From contig CM036188.1 of the NCBI GenBank assembly GCA_020631735.1, positions 12,628,214-12,692,213 of the forward strand: a DNA stretch of 64,000 nucleotides. The letters are read 5' to 3'. A program made the translations under genes and the position numbers. How positions within the stretch are numbered: position 1 is the first letter of the stretch; every line of letters starts with the position of its first letter. Under the pieces are notes generated by a model. It saw nothing but the letters and a program-made list of their open reading frames with translations, was not told where the DNA came from and searched no databases. Source of the stretch: Saccharum officinarum (taxonomy: Eukaryota > Streptophyta > Magnoliopsida > Poales > Poaceae). Positions 32,815 through 44,363 of the stretch are shown here, piece by piece.

Positions 32815-34780
32815 AATGCTGACTGTAGGACGCAAGCCTAGTGAGAAATTGGCCGTCTTAAGGTTTTGAACTTGCAATAAAATCTTTGTTATATAATACT
32901 TGACATTTTCTTCTCTACTATATATCTACCCTTGATATTTGTCTCCTCCTTGATGCTTATTTTAAGCCTTTGCTCTCATCTATACTCATTGTCTTGATAT
33001 GCTTTTAGAATATTCTCTTACCACCTTCTTGCGTAATCAGAATAAGAGCTTTAGGATCCTTACCCTTGGTATGAAGAGAACGATAGTATCGCCAAATTGA
33101 CTCAATGTTTGAAGTGTGAACCTTCAGTGTTCCTATGTTTATGCTTGATTTGGATCTTTGTAATGATTGCAATGATCTCATGGGATTTCCCATAATTTCA
33201 TTTAGATATAATTGTAGGGCATAGGGATTAATGAATAGATAGTCGGGTTTTGGTTTCTCCTGTTTTCTCTATCCTATCTTTTCGGAGCAGCCTATCCTCC
33301 TCGGATTATATCTCTTTTCTTGGATGACCAAAAATGATGGAAAAATTTTGGACAATAGTAGACTTTGATATCTTTCTCAAACCACAAGAATCACCCTCAT
33401 AGCTATTTTGGATTGGGAATTATGAAATTCGCAAGACAATGTATATGTGCTGTCAAAAAACTGGGACAGGTTCGGTGGTGCACTGTTTCGACCAACTTAA
33501 CTATAGAATTTGGAAAAGTGTTCTATAAGTAAGTTGTAGAGAATTTGATAAGCTTTCCAACGGTATAAGGTTAAACTTAATTGGATTAACAAAACTGGAG
33601 ATATGGATGTTTTTCTGTACTGCTGTTTTTCTTCTCGCAAGGAATTTCAGATTACTTGTTCTTATTTATGCACACGAGTTTTTTTTATTGGATATCAGAA
33701 GGTCATCATGATAGTAAACTTACTTAGAAGAAGGTTCAGGCTACTCTTTCGTTCCCCTAGTTGATCTTTTCTTAAGGGGGGTAGCCGAGTTAAAGAAGTT
33801 GCAAGTTGAAGGATTCAAACATTCGAGTGTGTCACTTGGAAGAATCGGTTATCCCCACGGTAGAGAAGTCATTATCGAGTGCGGACATCTTTTCTTAGGA
33901 TTGATGACTTGTTGGATTGTTTACACAGAGCTCGGGTAATCATCAGGATTGATCTTCAATTCGAGCTATCATCAGTAGCTATCATCAGTTGGGAGTTCAA
34001 CCTTCAACATACCCAAGTTAAATTGGCATGGATAACGTAGGAAGGCGATGTTGGAAATCTAGGGTTGGTTCTACAGAGACTTAGGAAACCTCACTGCTAT
34101 ACCAAGCATGGCTAGTAAGTTTTGGATAGGTTATCTCTAACGGTGGAATTATGAAGAAGAACATAAGAATTGATGCGTTAAGTTAGAATTCCCCAAGGAT
34201 TAGGTGTGACTTAAAGTTACTTTGGGATAGTGAGTATCTGTTAGAGGATCATTGGAGGTATTACAATGATGGACAAACATCTTGTCAAGATTTGGAATGA
34301 GCCCTACGCAAGAAAAATATGCATTAAGTGAGCTAACTGAGTTGGACCACCTGACACATGATATGGAGATATCCACTGTGGAACATGATATGCTCTCTTC
34401 TTGGACATAAGAGAGATATCTACATGGAATATTAGAGTCTAGAAGGTATTTACACTAAGTTGGGGTTGAGTTAGTGACATTATCATTGGATTTGAGTTGA
34501 TTAAGACATGGAAGGTGCTATCATTTGGAAGAAGCAAAAGTCTTGTTAATGCCCTTAGCAAGGGAGAGTGTGCTATGAAGATTTGGACGACACCAAGGAC
34601 TAAGCATTATTCTTAAGTGTTTAACAACTTAACCTGGACATGAATGGACATATGTTTTCAAGATTGGTGATAGAACCTACTTTGGGCAAAGAAAGTAAGG
34701 AGAGTATGTTGGAAGATGAATGTATGAAGTAGGAGGTATGATAGTATGGATTAAAAAGGGATATAGCCAATCATTGTGAA
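32815..34780 (+). other. Interior of non-autonomous element, mostly non-coding
   Basis: There is no frame above 65 codons. At 33361-33640 there are two diverged units with CTTTCNAAC cores that resemble the spacer of the deleted Ty3 element (53760-54030). From about 33780 onward the sequence has the look of decayed coding DNA, but I cannot assign domains until the 3' end. Confidence 0.6.
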
Positions 34781-35180
34781 GAGTTATTGCAATGCAGTTT
34801 GGATCTGTGGGGACAAGAGTTTGTTATACAAGTGATTGCAAGATGTTCCATGTGAGAAGTGTAAAGAGTGTTGATGTGAAGAGTAAGCTAGCACCCCACC
34901 GCTATGGTTTATCAAAGGTACTAACAAGGGAAACAAGGAGTGACCTAATAGTTGGAAGTTACCCAAGAATTGGTTTGGAGTTATCTCAAGGCTGATTGGA
35001 ATACCTGTCAAAATCTCAGAAATAGTGAGCCAATTACTCGAAGTAAGATTATCAAGGTATATAGAAACAATGGAGTGACGCTAAGAGAATGAGGCTACTC
35101 GATCAAGTGAAGAAGATATGTAGTCAGAGTTTTCATATATCTTGGATCACTATCTTCCGAATCTCGGGACGAGATTCATC
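34781..35180 (+). pseudogene. Decayed 3' end of Ty3 pol (integrase tail)
   Basis: The frame 34792-34995 contains SVKSVDVKSKLAPHRYG, which resembles the KVSPMK...[13 protein letters not shown] segment of the Ty3 pol in this window. Further on, traces similar to the chromodomain-like end and the usual pre-polypurine text (AATCTCGGGACGAGATTCAT) lead into the polypurine tract. Stops and frameshifts are frequent, and no function is expected. It shows that the element derives from a Ty3 chromovirus-like ancestor. Confidence 0.55.
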
Positions 35181-35195
35181 TTAAGGGGGTAGAAT
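35181..35195 (+). promoter_or_regulatory. Polypurine tract of non-autonomous element
   Basis: TTAAGGGGGTAGAAT sits immediately before the 3' LTR. Confidence 0.85.
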
Positions 35196-38100
35196 TGTAA
35201 CACCCTGAAATTTGTTTCTTTGAAAATAGAGCTAAAATGAGTTAATTTTGAATTTTTGTGCTCATGAAAACATAGAGAAATAATATTTTCACTAAATTGA
35301 AATTTATCATAAGGTGTAGCAACATTGTTGTGCATACATGCTGATGCATTTGTGTTTTGTATTGCTTGGTTTTGACCAAAGATCAAAATGAATTCAAGTT
35401 GTTCTTTCAAAATACGTTTAGGTCGATTTTTCTTCTCTGATATACATATATCATTTTTCTACAATCAAATTCCTTGTTTCTCATCCGTCAATCAACCTCT
35501 ACAAACTTCTCGAGAATTTTTCTGACTTTTCTGTAGCTTGTTTCCACTTATCTGTGAGCATAATCTAATTTTTAGATGCTCCAAAATATCTTATCATGAG
35601 CTCCAAATACTTTATTTGGATTCCTCATGTTCCATAATGTCTCTGAAAAATTTCCCCAAATTTTCGGAGCTTTCGTAGTATTTTTCGCGGCTTAAATAAT
35701 AATTCTGGACTTTTCTAGAATTATTTTATCCATGAAAATAATAAATCTCTCATTTTCTCTAACTCTCAAAGCCCATGTACAATAATCTTAATAAATCTCA
35801 AAGGCTCATACATTTATTTACTAATGGGCTTTAATAATTAATTAGGCCTATTAGTAAAGACGAAGTGTGGAACATCAATTAGTATATATTGCTAGTTGAT
35901 TTGAAGGCAAGGAGTTTTCTCCCAATAAGTATAGACCTACCCTTTGGGCAAAGCACACCAAAACTACTATAAGAGGAGCCCCTAGTTTGGGAAATCTCTC
36001 GTGTAGTAAATTATATTTTTTTTCCTCTTTCTCTCGCCGTCGCCGTCGCCGTCGCCGCCGCGTTGCCTAGCCCGGCCATACTCTCCTCGGCAACAAGTAA
36101 GTCCGCCGCCGTCCCTGTATTCTTGGAAAATAGACCCGCAGTCCAAAATATATTTACAGATTTTGTTTTCTTCATTTGAAAGCGTATTTTATTTCGGTTA
36201 AGAATAAATTACGTTTTCAGCTATTTACAGAATTGCCACTGATTTTGTTTTAGCCATAACTTCTCCGTTTTAACTCCAATTTGATCCGTTCAACTTGCGT
36301 TAGGTTCGTAATTTCATAATCTATATGTTAATACTACTGTTAAGTAGGTTTTCAACTTTTAAAATTCGTGATTATATTTAATCTATTATTTTAATAGAGG
36401 AAATCTTGTTTATTTCATATCTTCTACGTTTTAACTCCGTTTTGAGCCATTCAAGTTGCGTTATATTCATAGCAACGAGATCTACGCATTTATAACAGTG
36501 TTTATCATGTCACTAATATTAAAATTTCATGGTTTGAATTATATCTTAAATAACAATTATGCAACTAGGTTTTGTAAATAAAATATGATTTGTTTTACTT
36601 TAGTTTTATAATTCGAATCTAAATTTGACTTAAATTATAATCTCTATAAAATATCTTATATATGTTTTTATACCATTAAGATACATAAAGCTAATAGTTT
36701 TATGGGTAAATCTATCGGTAGTTGTATCTTTTCAACCGTAGCTCCGATTAGCGTGCTTTTCGCGACGTTGTGTTTGTAGCGATGCGTAGAATCGTGTTTC
36801 AAACTCTTTTACTTATTTTTGTATGATTGGTGTACTGTTCTAATATAGATCTATTGTTTGCTTCGTGTATAATTGTATGGATGCTTGTGTGGTGCTATAT
36901 GGTTCAGTCAATCGGTGAGGTTTACGTGGTGATTAAGAAACTATTCTCTGAAGACTAGAAGCTGAGAATTGAAAGCAGAAGATTGAAAGTTGAATACTAA
37001 AGGCTTTTGAGCGTATTGCTTTCGGGAAAAAGCAAGTTAAGGCAAGTATAGCATGGGATAATCCTTGTTACCTAATCACTTTTAAAGCACTTAAATCACT
37101 ATGCATGTGTCTCCTTGTTAAGGATGCCTTAGAAATTGATCTTGTACCTTGTCGCCTATGGTTTTGCATTGGGTAGCTATTGCTAGTGTTCAACATAAAC
37201 TATGATCTTGTAATTTGACTAATGGAATATACAATAACATTAAAAGATGACTTTTTAGTAACATAATGAAAGAGGGCTAGAGCCTTGGGCTATCTTTTGG
37301 TGCTCTAGTTTCTCTCCGTAAAGACTTATCTGTAAGCGAACATCCGGGACTTACAGTACAGCTGTGAGGGCTACATGGCTCTGGCTTTAGTCATATAAGA
37401 GGACCTTTTCTAGCTTGTTAGAGGTTACCCGAAAGGGCGCAAAATGGGTGTTTCTCGGGTTGGGTGTAGTGCGGCTTCTGTCCTTATGTGTATGGGCTGC
37501 GCGTCATTGTGCCATACAGAAGGGGAGCTCTACATTCGCAGGTTACAGAAACCTAGCGGCCCTAACTTGCTAGACGAACCTTGGAAAGACTTCATAGTGA
37601 AACATGTCTGTCTATTGAGGCCTTGCAAACCTCGGGCTTACGGGGATTACGAATCACAGTGAAAGTGTACAACCTCTACAGAGTGTTAAACTGGTATATC
37701 AGCCGTGCTCACGGTCACGAGCGGCCTTGGACCCTTATGGAATAGATGATCACTATTGAACTATAATATGCTTATGTTTTGCTATTCATTCTTCATATTA
37801 CCTGATCATATGTTGATTCTGGGATTAAAGACAACTTGATGCTACTCATATGCTAAAACTTTGTCAACTAAAAGCTACATGCAGTTAAACCCGTGTCATG
37901 TCTTTTGAGCCTCATGAACCCCATGTTATGTTTGTTGAGTTCGACATGGACTCACCCTTGCTATTTCCCCTACATCTCAGGAAGGGTACCAGAGTGCTAG
38001 ATTCTGGAATTGTTAGGCTTTTGATTAACCAGTCAGTTTGATCCTGAAGTGAAGGTTACACCCGGTGTTCGGAGTTGTCTTGCCGCTGTGTTGCTCTCTA

Positions 38101-38243
38101 AGGTTATATCTTATACTATTGCGTTATGTTTAATATGCATTTGTTTTTTGATATTACACTTATCTGCAGCTATACGTGAGATTTGACCTCTTTATTTCAC
38201 ATATAGTGTATATCTGGTTTTGTCCTTAAAACCGGGTGTGACA
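35196..38243 (+). mobile_element. 3' LTR of non-autonomous element
   Basis: TGTAACACCCTGAAATTTG to GTGTGACA, collinear with the 5' LTR. It has the same microsatellite (36035-36062), the GTAAGT at 36097 and the conserved block (37311-37730). The 72-codon frame 37444-37662 lies in that block and is not supported as a gene. Confidence 0.93.
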
Positions 38244-39890
38244 ACTAAATATATAAAGGCACTCCGGCAGATGTATATCTATTTTGTTAGATCAAGAATT
38301 TTGTTGAATATATTAACTGCATGTACGTACCTCAGTTGGATGGATTTGTTGGCGTGATAGAAGAATTTTCTTTTTATAATAAATATTTATTTAACTAATC
38401 ATGGACGCATTATATATTTTACTTTACTATATGACACGCCGGTACTTGTATAGTTCTCCCCGATACTCGGTTGGATGGATTTTCACATAACAACGGACTC
38501 GGTTTTTCTCCTCAAAATAAAGATATTTATCTATTTTTTAATCTATAATGACAGAGTTGGGTAATTTTCTGGATAACAAAATAGATCCAATGGTCATTGG
38601 TGGCTACATACTTTCGATTTGATGATCGGATGTTTCTGATTAATGTGAGAATTTCTAGCATTTATCTTTTTTTTCTTAGCGCATTTGGTGAGAATTAACG
38701 TGGAGCCTCCGTTGGGGCCTCTAATTAGTAATAGTAAAATATTTGCGACCACCTCACCCATGATGAAGCTGGCTACTTGCTCTTGCAGTCCTATAATCTC
38801 GGACTCTAGCAGCTCCTGGGTGCCAAGGTCTTGGCGTTGTCATTGAAGAAAAAAGTATTGAAATGCACAAGTGTTACCCAAAATAGTAGTGTGCTTTGTT
38901 GAATTGACAAGTGTATCTAAAATCAAAAGCATACACATCAGTCAATCTCCTTCCGATATGTCATCACCATACGGTGCACTTGTGCATTGTCCGATCCACA
39001 TTAGGTAGAACTCATATTGGTTTCGTAATAATTATCGCAACCTTAGTTCTTATAGATGCTTCAAAAAAATTTGCTTACATCAACATTTTTCTATTTTGAT
39101 TGTTTTATGTTAGCAACCGCAATAGAAATATTTATGGTGTATGATGTTGAATTAATACGCACACAACACGCATGTACGATGGTTTAATATGATTGAGTGG
39201 ATGTACGGTGATCGAGCGGATGTACGGTGATGTAATATGATTGAGCTGATTATTTGATATCATTGGTTAGATAAATTGTCTATGAATATCATTGTTGTTT
39301 CTTTTTTTTGAAACGAATATCATTGTTGTTTCTGTTGCAACCTACAGACACAGACCTATTATATTAAGAAAAATAAGAACAAGTACATGGAGAAATTATA
39401 GTAGAAAAACGAAAATTCGAGCAAGCAACTGAACCTTCTTTTAATCTGCCCACGAATAGAACTAGAGAAGACCATTGGGCCATGCGCAACATGGCAGAAC
39501 AGGAACAAGCCAACTTGTTTGGCCCATGAGTAGGCCAGTAGCTAGGGCCTTGGGCCATGTGTTCATCGGTTCAATTTATATATATACTCAGGCCTGTTAC
39601 AACAAATCTTTCATTCTCCTAATGAAATGAAATACAAATGCGCAAAAAAAGATTATTATTTTACAATAAAAAACGAAAGTTTGCATACTCCCCACTCCAC
39701 CACTTTATTACTCTTTTGATGATGAAATAGGCATGCAGCTGGAGCTGCATTCATCTCGCCTAGAGGTGGAAGTAGATTAACATCCAAATCCAGAATACAA
39801 GAATCCACCTCAAATCCAACTAAACAAAATCTGTGTCCAATCCAAATTCATATAGAACTCCATGTCATCCAATTCAATCCACTTCAACCA
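38244..39890. other. Unassigned AT-rich sequence
   Basis: It begins with the second ACTAA target copy. No reading frame is convincing. At 39284-39332 an 18-bp direct repeat (gaatatcattgttgtttc) brackets 13 bp of TTTTTTTTGAAAC. Around 39590-39650 a 'taatgaaatgaaatac...gcgcaaaaaaa' run resembles the tail of a plant LINE but is too short to call. Confidence 0.45.
39284..39332. repeat. 18-bp direct repeat around a 13-bp T8GAAAC insert
   Basis: Perfect copies at 39284-39301 and 39315-39332 flank TTTTTTTTGAAAC. The arrangement is that of a target duplication around a tail-only retroposon insertion. Confidence 0.6.
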
Positions 39891-39899
39891 CTAAAAATG

Positions 39900-41000
39900 T
39901 CCAAAAGTTTTGAACCCACAAAAGGTTCATTATGTGCCTGAGAAGCCTAGTATATGAGAAAAAGGTTGGTAGATCTCCAAAGTCTAGGCAGAAGCAGCCT
40001 CATGAAAAACATGGCAGAAATGGATCATAGATGTCTAGGTATGGGGTGATCATCATGCCATGAAAAGCACTGTTCAGAAGTTGAACACAACAGTGTGGCT
40101 ACAAATTGAAAAGGATGGGTTTCAGTTTAGAGGATACCAAGAAACTTGTTGCAGCCACAATTGTTGCTCTTCAAGCTAAGAAAAAAATAAGCTGCCAGAA
40201 ATGCTACTACACATATTGACATGGAGCAAGAGGGCACAACTGTAGGCAATGAGGATGATACAGCTGAACCATTGAACTAGGTATGAGCTATCACATGTCT
40301 TGTGGTACAGTCTACATAAACAAACTGAATACATGTGCATTATGTAGGAGATGAACCCAAAAGAAGGTATACAAACAAACATCAATTTAGAGGACGCAAA
40401 GAAGGAGCTATTACTATCATGGTTACTCAGACTGTTGCACCGATGATATAGGAAACCAGTACAATGTTAACACATATGACATCACAGGTTCGTAAAAGTT
40501 AACTATTGTCTACAACTTTACATTAGAGAACATGTTGAATGACACAATAATTTTGATTTAGGTATCTGAAAGCACCTTGTTGTCTTAGCCTCAAGGATCT
40601 TTACCAAAGCATGCTTTCATCTTGGGCAATCAGTTTCCACCAAGGCCTCTCCCACTAACAACTACTACCCAAAAACAGGAAAATCAGTTGTAGCAAAGAA
40701 GAAAACCACAATGAATAAGAGGAAGTAATCCGCTAGTGGTTCTACACCAACAATGAACAAGGGGAAGGCCTCTAAAGATGTTGTCAACAAGATGAAGAGC
40801 TAAAGAAGTCGACTGCTAAAGAAGAAGACTTCTAGTGCTCTTGTGTGCAAAATGTGCCTTTTGTGGTCTTGTGTACCAGTCATGATGTATGTATGGTGAA
40901 GCTATGGTCCTGAACCATACTTAAGCATCTAAACAATACTATGGTGAAGTTGTAGTTGACGAGAGTATAGCCTAGGGGTATGCTAAGTTCTTGAGAGAGG
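39900..41000 (+). pseudogene. Decayed coding remnant, possibly Mutator-like transposase tail
   Basis: The sequence has coding-like composition with stops. A segment near 40190-40245 reads CQKCYYT...HGARGHNCRQ across one stop, like a CCHC knuckle, and is followed by Lys/Arg/Ser-rich low-complexity text (40690-40830). Zinc knuckles followed by basic tails occur at the end of MURA transposases but also in other proteins. No catalytic domain or terminal inverted repeat is seen. The assignment is tentative. Confidence 0.25.
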
Positions 41001-41022
41001 GGAAGCCAACCGATGGACCCTG

Positions 41023-41035
41023 CCCCCCCCCCCCC
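41023..41035. repeat. C13 homopolymer
   Basis: A run of 13 C just upstream of the CACTA-type terminus. Its length may be miscounted by the sequencing method. Confidence 0.9.
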
Positions 41036-41081
41036 GACCGATCTCATAGATCGCCTGGGTGCTATATCCTCTGGAAGAGTT

Positions 41082-41300
41082 CACTATACCACAACCAATC
41101 TATAGCGTTGGACAACGGTCGCTAAAACGTAATATTAACGTCCAATAATCGGTCGTTATAACTTTGTAACATATTATCGGTCGCTATAACTTTGTAACAT
41201 ATTATCGGTCGCTACTTTTACTTGTACCGACGGTGCATCGGTTGCTACAGATATTTAGCTGTTTACCTCAGATCATCGGTCGCTAAAAACACATCTCAGA
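41082..41300 (+). mobile_element. CACTA-type transposon terminus with subterminal repeats
   Basis: It begins CACTATACCACAACCAATC and within 200 bp has about six copies of a CGGTCGCTA-like motif (near 41114, 41150, 41176, 41204, 41237, 41276), the subterminal repeat pattern of CACTA elements. Bases before it are gtt, a possible 3-bp target copy. The opposite terminus is not identified, so the extent is unknown. No transposase is visible. Confidence 0.6.
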
Positions 41301-43375
41301 GTCAAACGATTAGTCAGTATAGTCTGTTTCCATATTGGCGCGCTCAGCCTAGCCCACTTGCTCGCATTGAAATTGACAGGGCCCACCAGTCAGACAAAGT
41401 GTCACCCAAAACCCAAAACCATTCTCAGAAAGAAAAGACTGCATCTCCGGAGGCCTATCTCAGCCACTGCATCTCTCAACACCTCACGCCACTCTCTCGT
41501 CAACCTCGCCGTCACGGACATGTCCCTAGCGCCGCTCCCGCCATCCTCGCTGTCCAGTCGTCGTCCTCGCCGTCGTCCCTGCCGCAGCGGCAGTCTTCCG
41601 GGCCGTCGGGGTGCGTGCTCGTCGAGGTTGCTGTACCCGCCATCTTCTTCCTCACGGTAGGCGAGGGCATGGAGATCTGCGACCCTGATGCCATCTTCTT
41701 CCTTGAGGTACCGCCATCTGCATCTCAGGTCATTGATTCCTCCCTTATCTTATTACTTGAGCCCGGCATCTCTAGATCTGAGCGTCCGCGACGGCACGGC
41801 GACCATGCCTGCTGTTGCTGCAACTTGGCTGGGGCCGATGTCTGCTACTGATGGCGACTTAGCTTCAGGTTCTGAGGAGGATGAGGGTGGAGGCAGAGGA
41901 CCACAGCACGAATCCGGCTGGCGATGGCAGCTGCTTCAGCGCTTCCTCTCCAGCTAGGAGCCTACGACACCATGTCTCAGATGAAGCAACAGGCAAGTTT
42001 CCTTGTGCAAATTTAGGCTCTGTTCCTGTGTGGTATTAGGTATTTTCAAGCCTTCAACAGCATAGAAGATTATAGATCTTGGAAACAAGGAATCACAGGT
42101 CTCTGTTCTTGTGTGCAAATTAGGTTTAGTTCATCTGTTCTCAATCTGAAGTACTGTACTTGTGAAAAAAGTTGAATAGGTGCTGCATGACCTGAATATT
42201 TATACAGAAATTACTGATAGTGTTTAGCCTGCATGACTTGCAAGCTAATATGATTCTGGTGTTACGGTATTCTGTCTTGAAGTTTCAAAAAAAAGTACTC
42301 TGTTTTTTTGAAGGAAAAAAAGTACTCTGTTCTTGTGTAAATTAGATTGAATTCATAATGAGTAAAACTAAAGAACACTGCTCACTGCTCATAATCGCCA
42401 CAGTATAGGGATACAGACCTAAAAGAGGATGTTCTGATTTTTTTCCATTACACAATCTTGCATGACTATTTGACAGGCCAGAACAAAGAAATTTGATACT
42501 CCTTCGCCCCTTCTGTTACTTTCTTAATCTTGGGGTGGCGAAGTCCACAAATCAGCAGCAAGTTTACGCTAACTCTGTAGCCACAGGTTTGTTTCATTTC
42601 TCTCCCTTTTCCTTCCTATCTTGGATATGAGTTCTAATTTGGATTTCATATACATTTTTTTTGTTAATCAAGGCAAAATAAGCTATACATGCATATTGGA
42701 TTCTTAGGTTTTGCTTCTTGTGATAAATAATTGACCTTACAGTATGGCTGTATGCATTCTTTAGTAAGTGAATACTTTCCTTTTCTATTTTAGTCATATT
42801 ATTGATAACCAAACAAAGACTATAGCCTGTGTTCCAGTATAATATATAATTGATATAGATAGGTACCGAGTCATGCAAACGAACTGCACAAATTTTAGCA
42901 TCATAGTTGCAATGTGATTACTCTCTATTGTATAATTCAATCTGATGCCTAAATATATTTTCAATGCATTCCATTAAAACCAGTCATGTAGCGTCGAACT
43001 TTTTATACGATTACTACTGGAAGGGTATGACTATCCCATTAGTATACCAACAAGTGTTACTGTAGTATTTAGTTATGTCATTAGATGGCTTATGTTACAC
43101 ATAATCGTTAGTTATTTCTAGCTGCAGCCAACTGCCAGATATCTCTATTAATAAACCAGTCACACTTATTTCATATTGTCATTTCAGCCACACTTATTTT
43201 TGACAAAGGAATATATGCAGGCAGCAATACTTTTGCACTACCAAGTGAGCAGGTTAGTACTTAACCACGCATTTGTTGCTGCTCTGGTCCGTGATGAGTG
43301 ATGACCGAAGTGCAATATCCTGTGAACCCCGCCTTGATGCTAGCTCTCTCTCTCTCTCTATATATATAGGGAGAG
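41301..43375. other. Unassigned sequence inside the CACTA-type end; from 41454 the mirror of contig B
   Basis: A GC-rich stretch (41450-41960) has overlapping open frames on both strands (41222-41851 plus is the longest, 209 codons), without recognised domains. It may be a first exon-like or captured fragment within the element. AT-rich sequence follows to 43330 and a CT repeat at 43343-43358. A short direct repeat around 'ttcctt' and poly(T)/(A) lies near 42290-42335. No gene is supported. Confidence 0.45.
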
Positions 43376-43623
43376 TATACTCTATAGTTAGCTACAAAAT
43401 AAGTTATTTTGTAGCCACCTCTATTTACGATAATTTTATATACTAATTTACGACAATATCAGTATATATTTACGATAGTTGAATTACTATAGCACATGGG
43501 GATATTTACCATAATGTTATAGTAAATCACATAGCAAGGAGTTACTATAATCTCATAAATTATAATAGCAATTATCGTAACTCCAAGTGGCTACAGAATA
43601 AGTTATTCTATAGCCAGCTATAG

Positions 43624-43625
<2 letters not shown>
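43376..43625. mobile_element. MITE-like palindromic element (copy C)
   Basis: Reverse complement of 16318-16566 with the same terminal inverted repeats and internal palindromes (GCTACAAAATAAGTTATTTT near 43392). Confidence 0.6.

Positions 43626-43681
<56 letters not shown>
43625..43681. repeat. (TA)n(CA)n microsatellite (copy C)
   Basis: Reverse complement of the repeat at 16261-16317. Confidence 0.97.
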
Positions 43682-44363
43682 AGGGTATACCAAAACGGGG
43701 GAAGATTAGAAAACTCAAACTCAAAATTATAAGTCACGAGTTACTATTCACGTCACTATTCAAATTCACCTGCTACTATTCAAATTCGTGTCACTATTCA
43801 AAATGCTGGTTACTATTTAAATTCGGGAATATGAATAGTGCACCCAAGAGTGACTTAGACAGATATCCAACTACTTTACTATTCAATCACTATTCACCTT
43901 TAGAATATTTTATGCCTCGATCACTATTCGAGCACTATGCGCCTTAATATTTTATTATTCTCCACAGCTGGCGGATGCAGAATGGAATAAAATATATTAA
44001 ATGCACTATTTGACGAGAGCGACGTGCGTGATTATTATCTACGTGATTAGTGAGTATGCGGATTATGAGTGCGCGTGATTCACAGGATCTTTGCAGGCTG
44101 GCGAGACCAAGGATTCAGCCGGTCGTGAGACTTATGCTTGTGTCAGTCCTACTCGGTACTCACCGTATGCATCACTAGCTCGCTTCAGAACCGGGCTAAC
44201 CAGCTCTTCTCCCTCGCTATCCCCAGCCACAAACACACAGGACTCAGGCTCTATCGTCTCTCTAGACAGTTCCACCCAAAGGGAACACTTCTCTGCGCAA
44301 ACAAGGTTCTCTACAAACGCCACTACCAGGGCTAACACAAGAACAACACATGCAGAGGTTTCT
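43682..44363 (-). other. Pararetrovirus-like leader part with AATAGT repeats (copy C)
   Basis: Reverse complement of 15578-16260. It ends with the target copy TTTCT at 44359-44363. On the minus strand the TGAATAGTGA-type motif recurs between 43735 and 43930. Confidence 0.5.

Larger units (their letters stand above)
29753..38243 (+). mobile_element. Complete non-autonomous LTR retrotransposon with perfect target duplication
   Basis: Two LTRs (3047 and 3048 bp) flank a 2396-bp interior with no long ORF. LTR termini are TGTAACACCC and GTGTGACA (5' copy GTGTGATA). The primer site, polypurine tract and 5-bp ACTAA duplication are all present, so this is one intact insertion. The interior holds only decayed pol traces. 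Large LTRs with a short non-coding interior fit the LARD/TRIM-like non-autonomous class. Movement would depend on proteins from a related Ty3 element. By eye the two LTRs differ at roughly 2-3% of positions, mainly transitions, so the insertion is not very recent. Confidence 0.93.

Noticed and set aside
37444..37662. Cys-rich 72-codon frame in an LTR
   Set aside because: It lies in the conserved LTR block and is not kept open in the 5' LTR copy or in other families, so the conservation is not protein-level.
39590..39650. LINE 3' tail
   Set aside because: Only the 'taatgaaatga' and poly(A)-like end resemble plant LINE tails. No ORF or target duplication was found.
41222..41851. 209-codon frame suggestive of a host gene exon
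   Set aside because: Low-complexity Ser/Pro/Arg composition, no domain, and competing frames on the same and the opposite strand. It sits just inside a CACTA-type end. Kept only as unassigned sequence.
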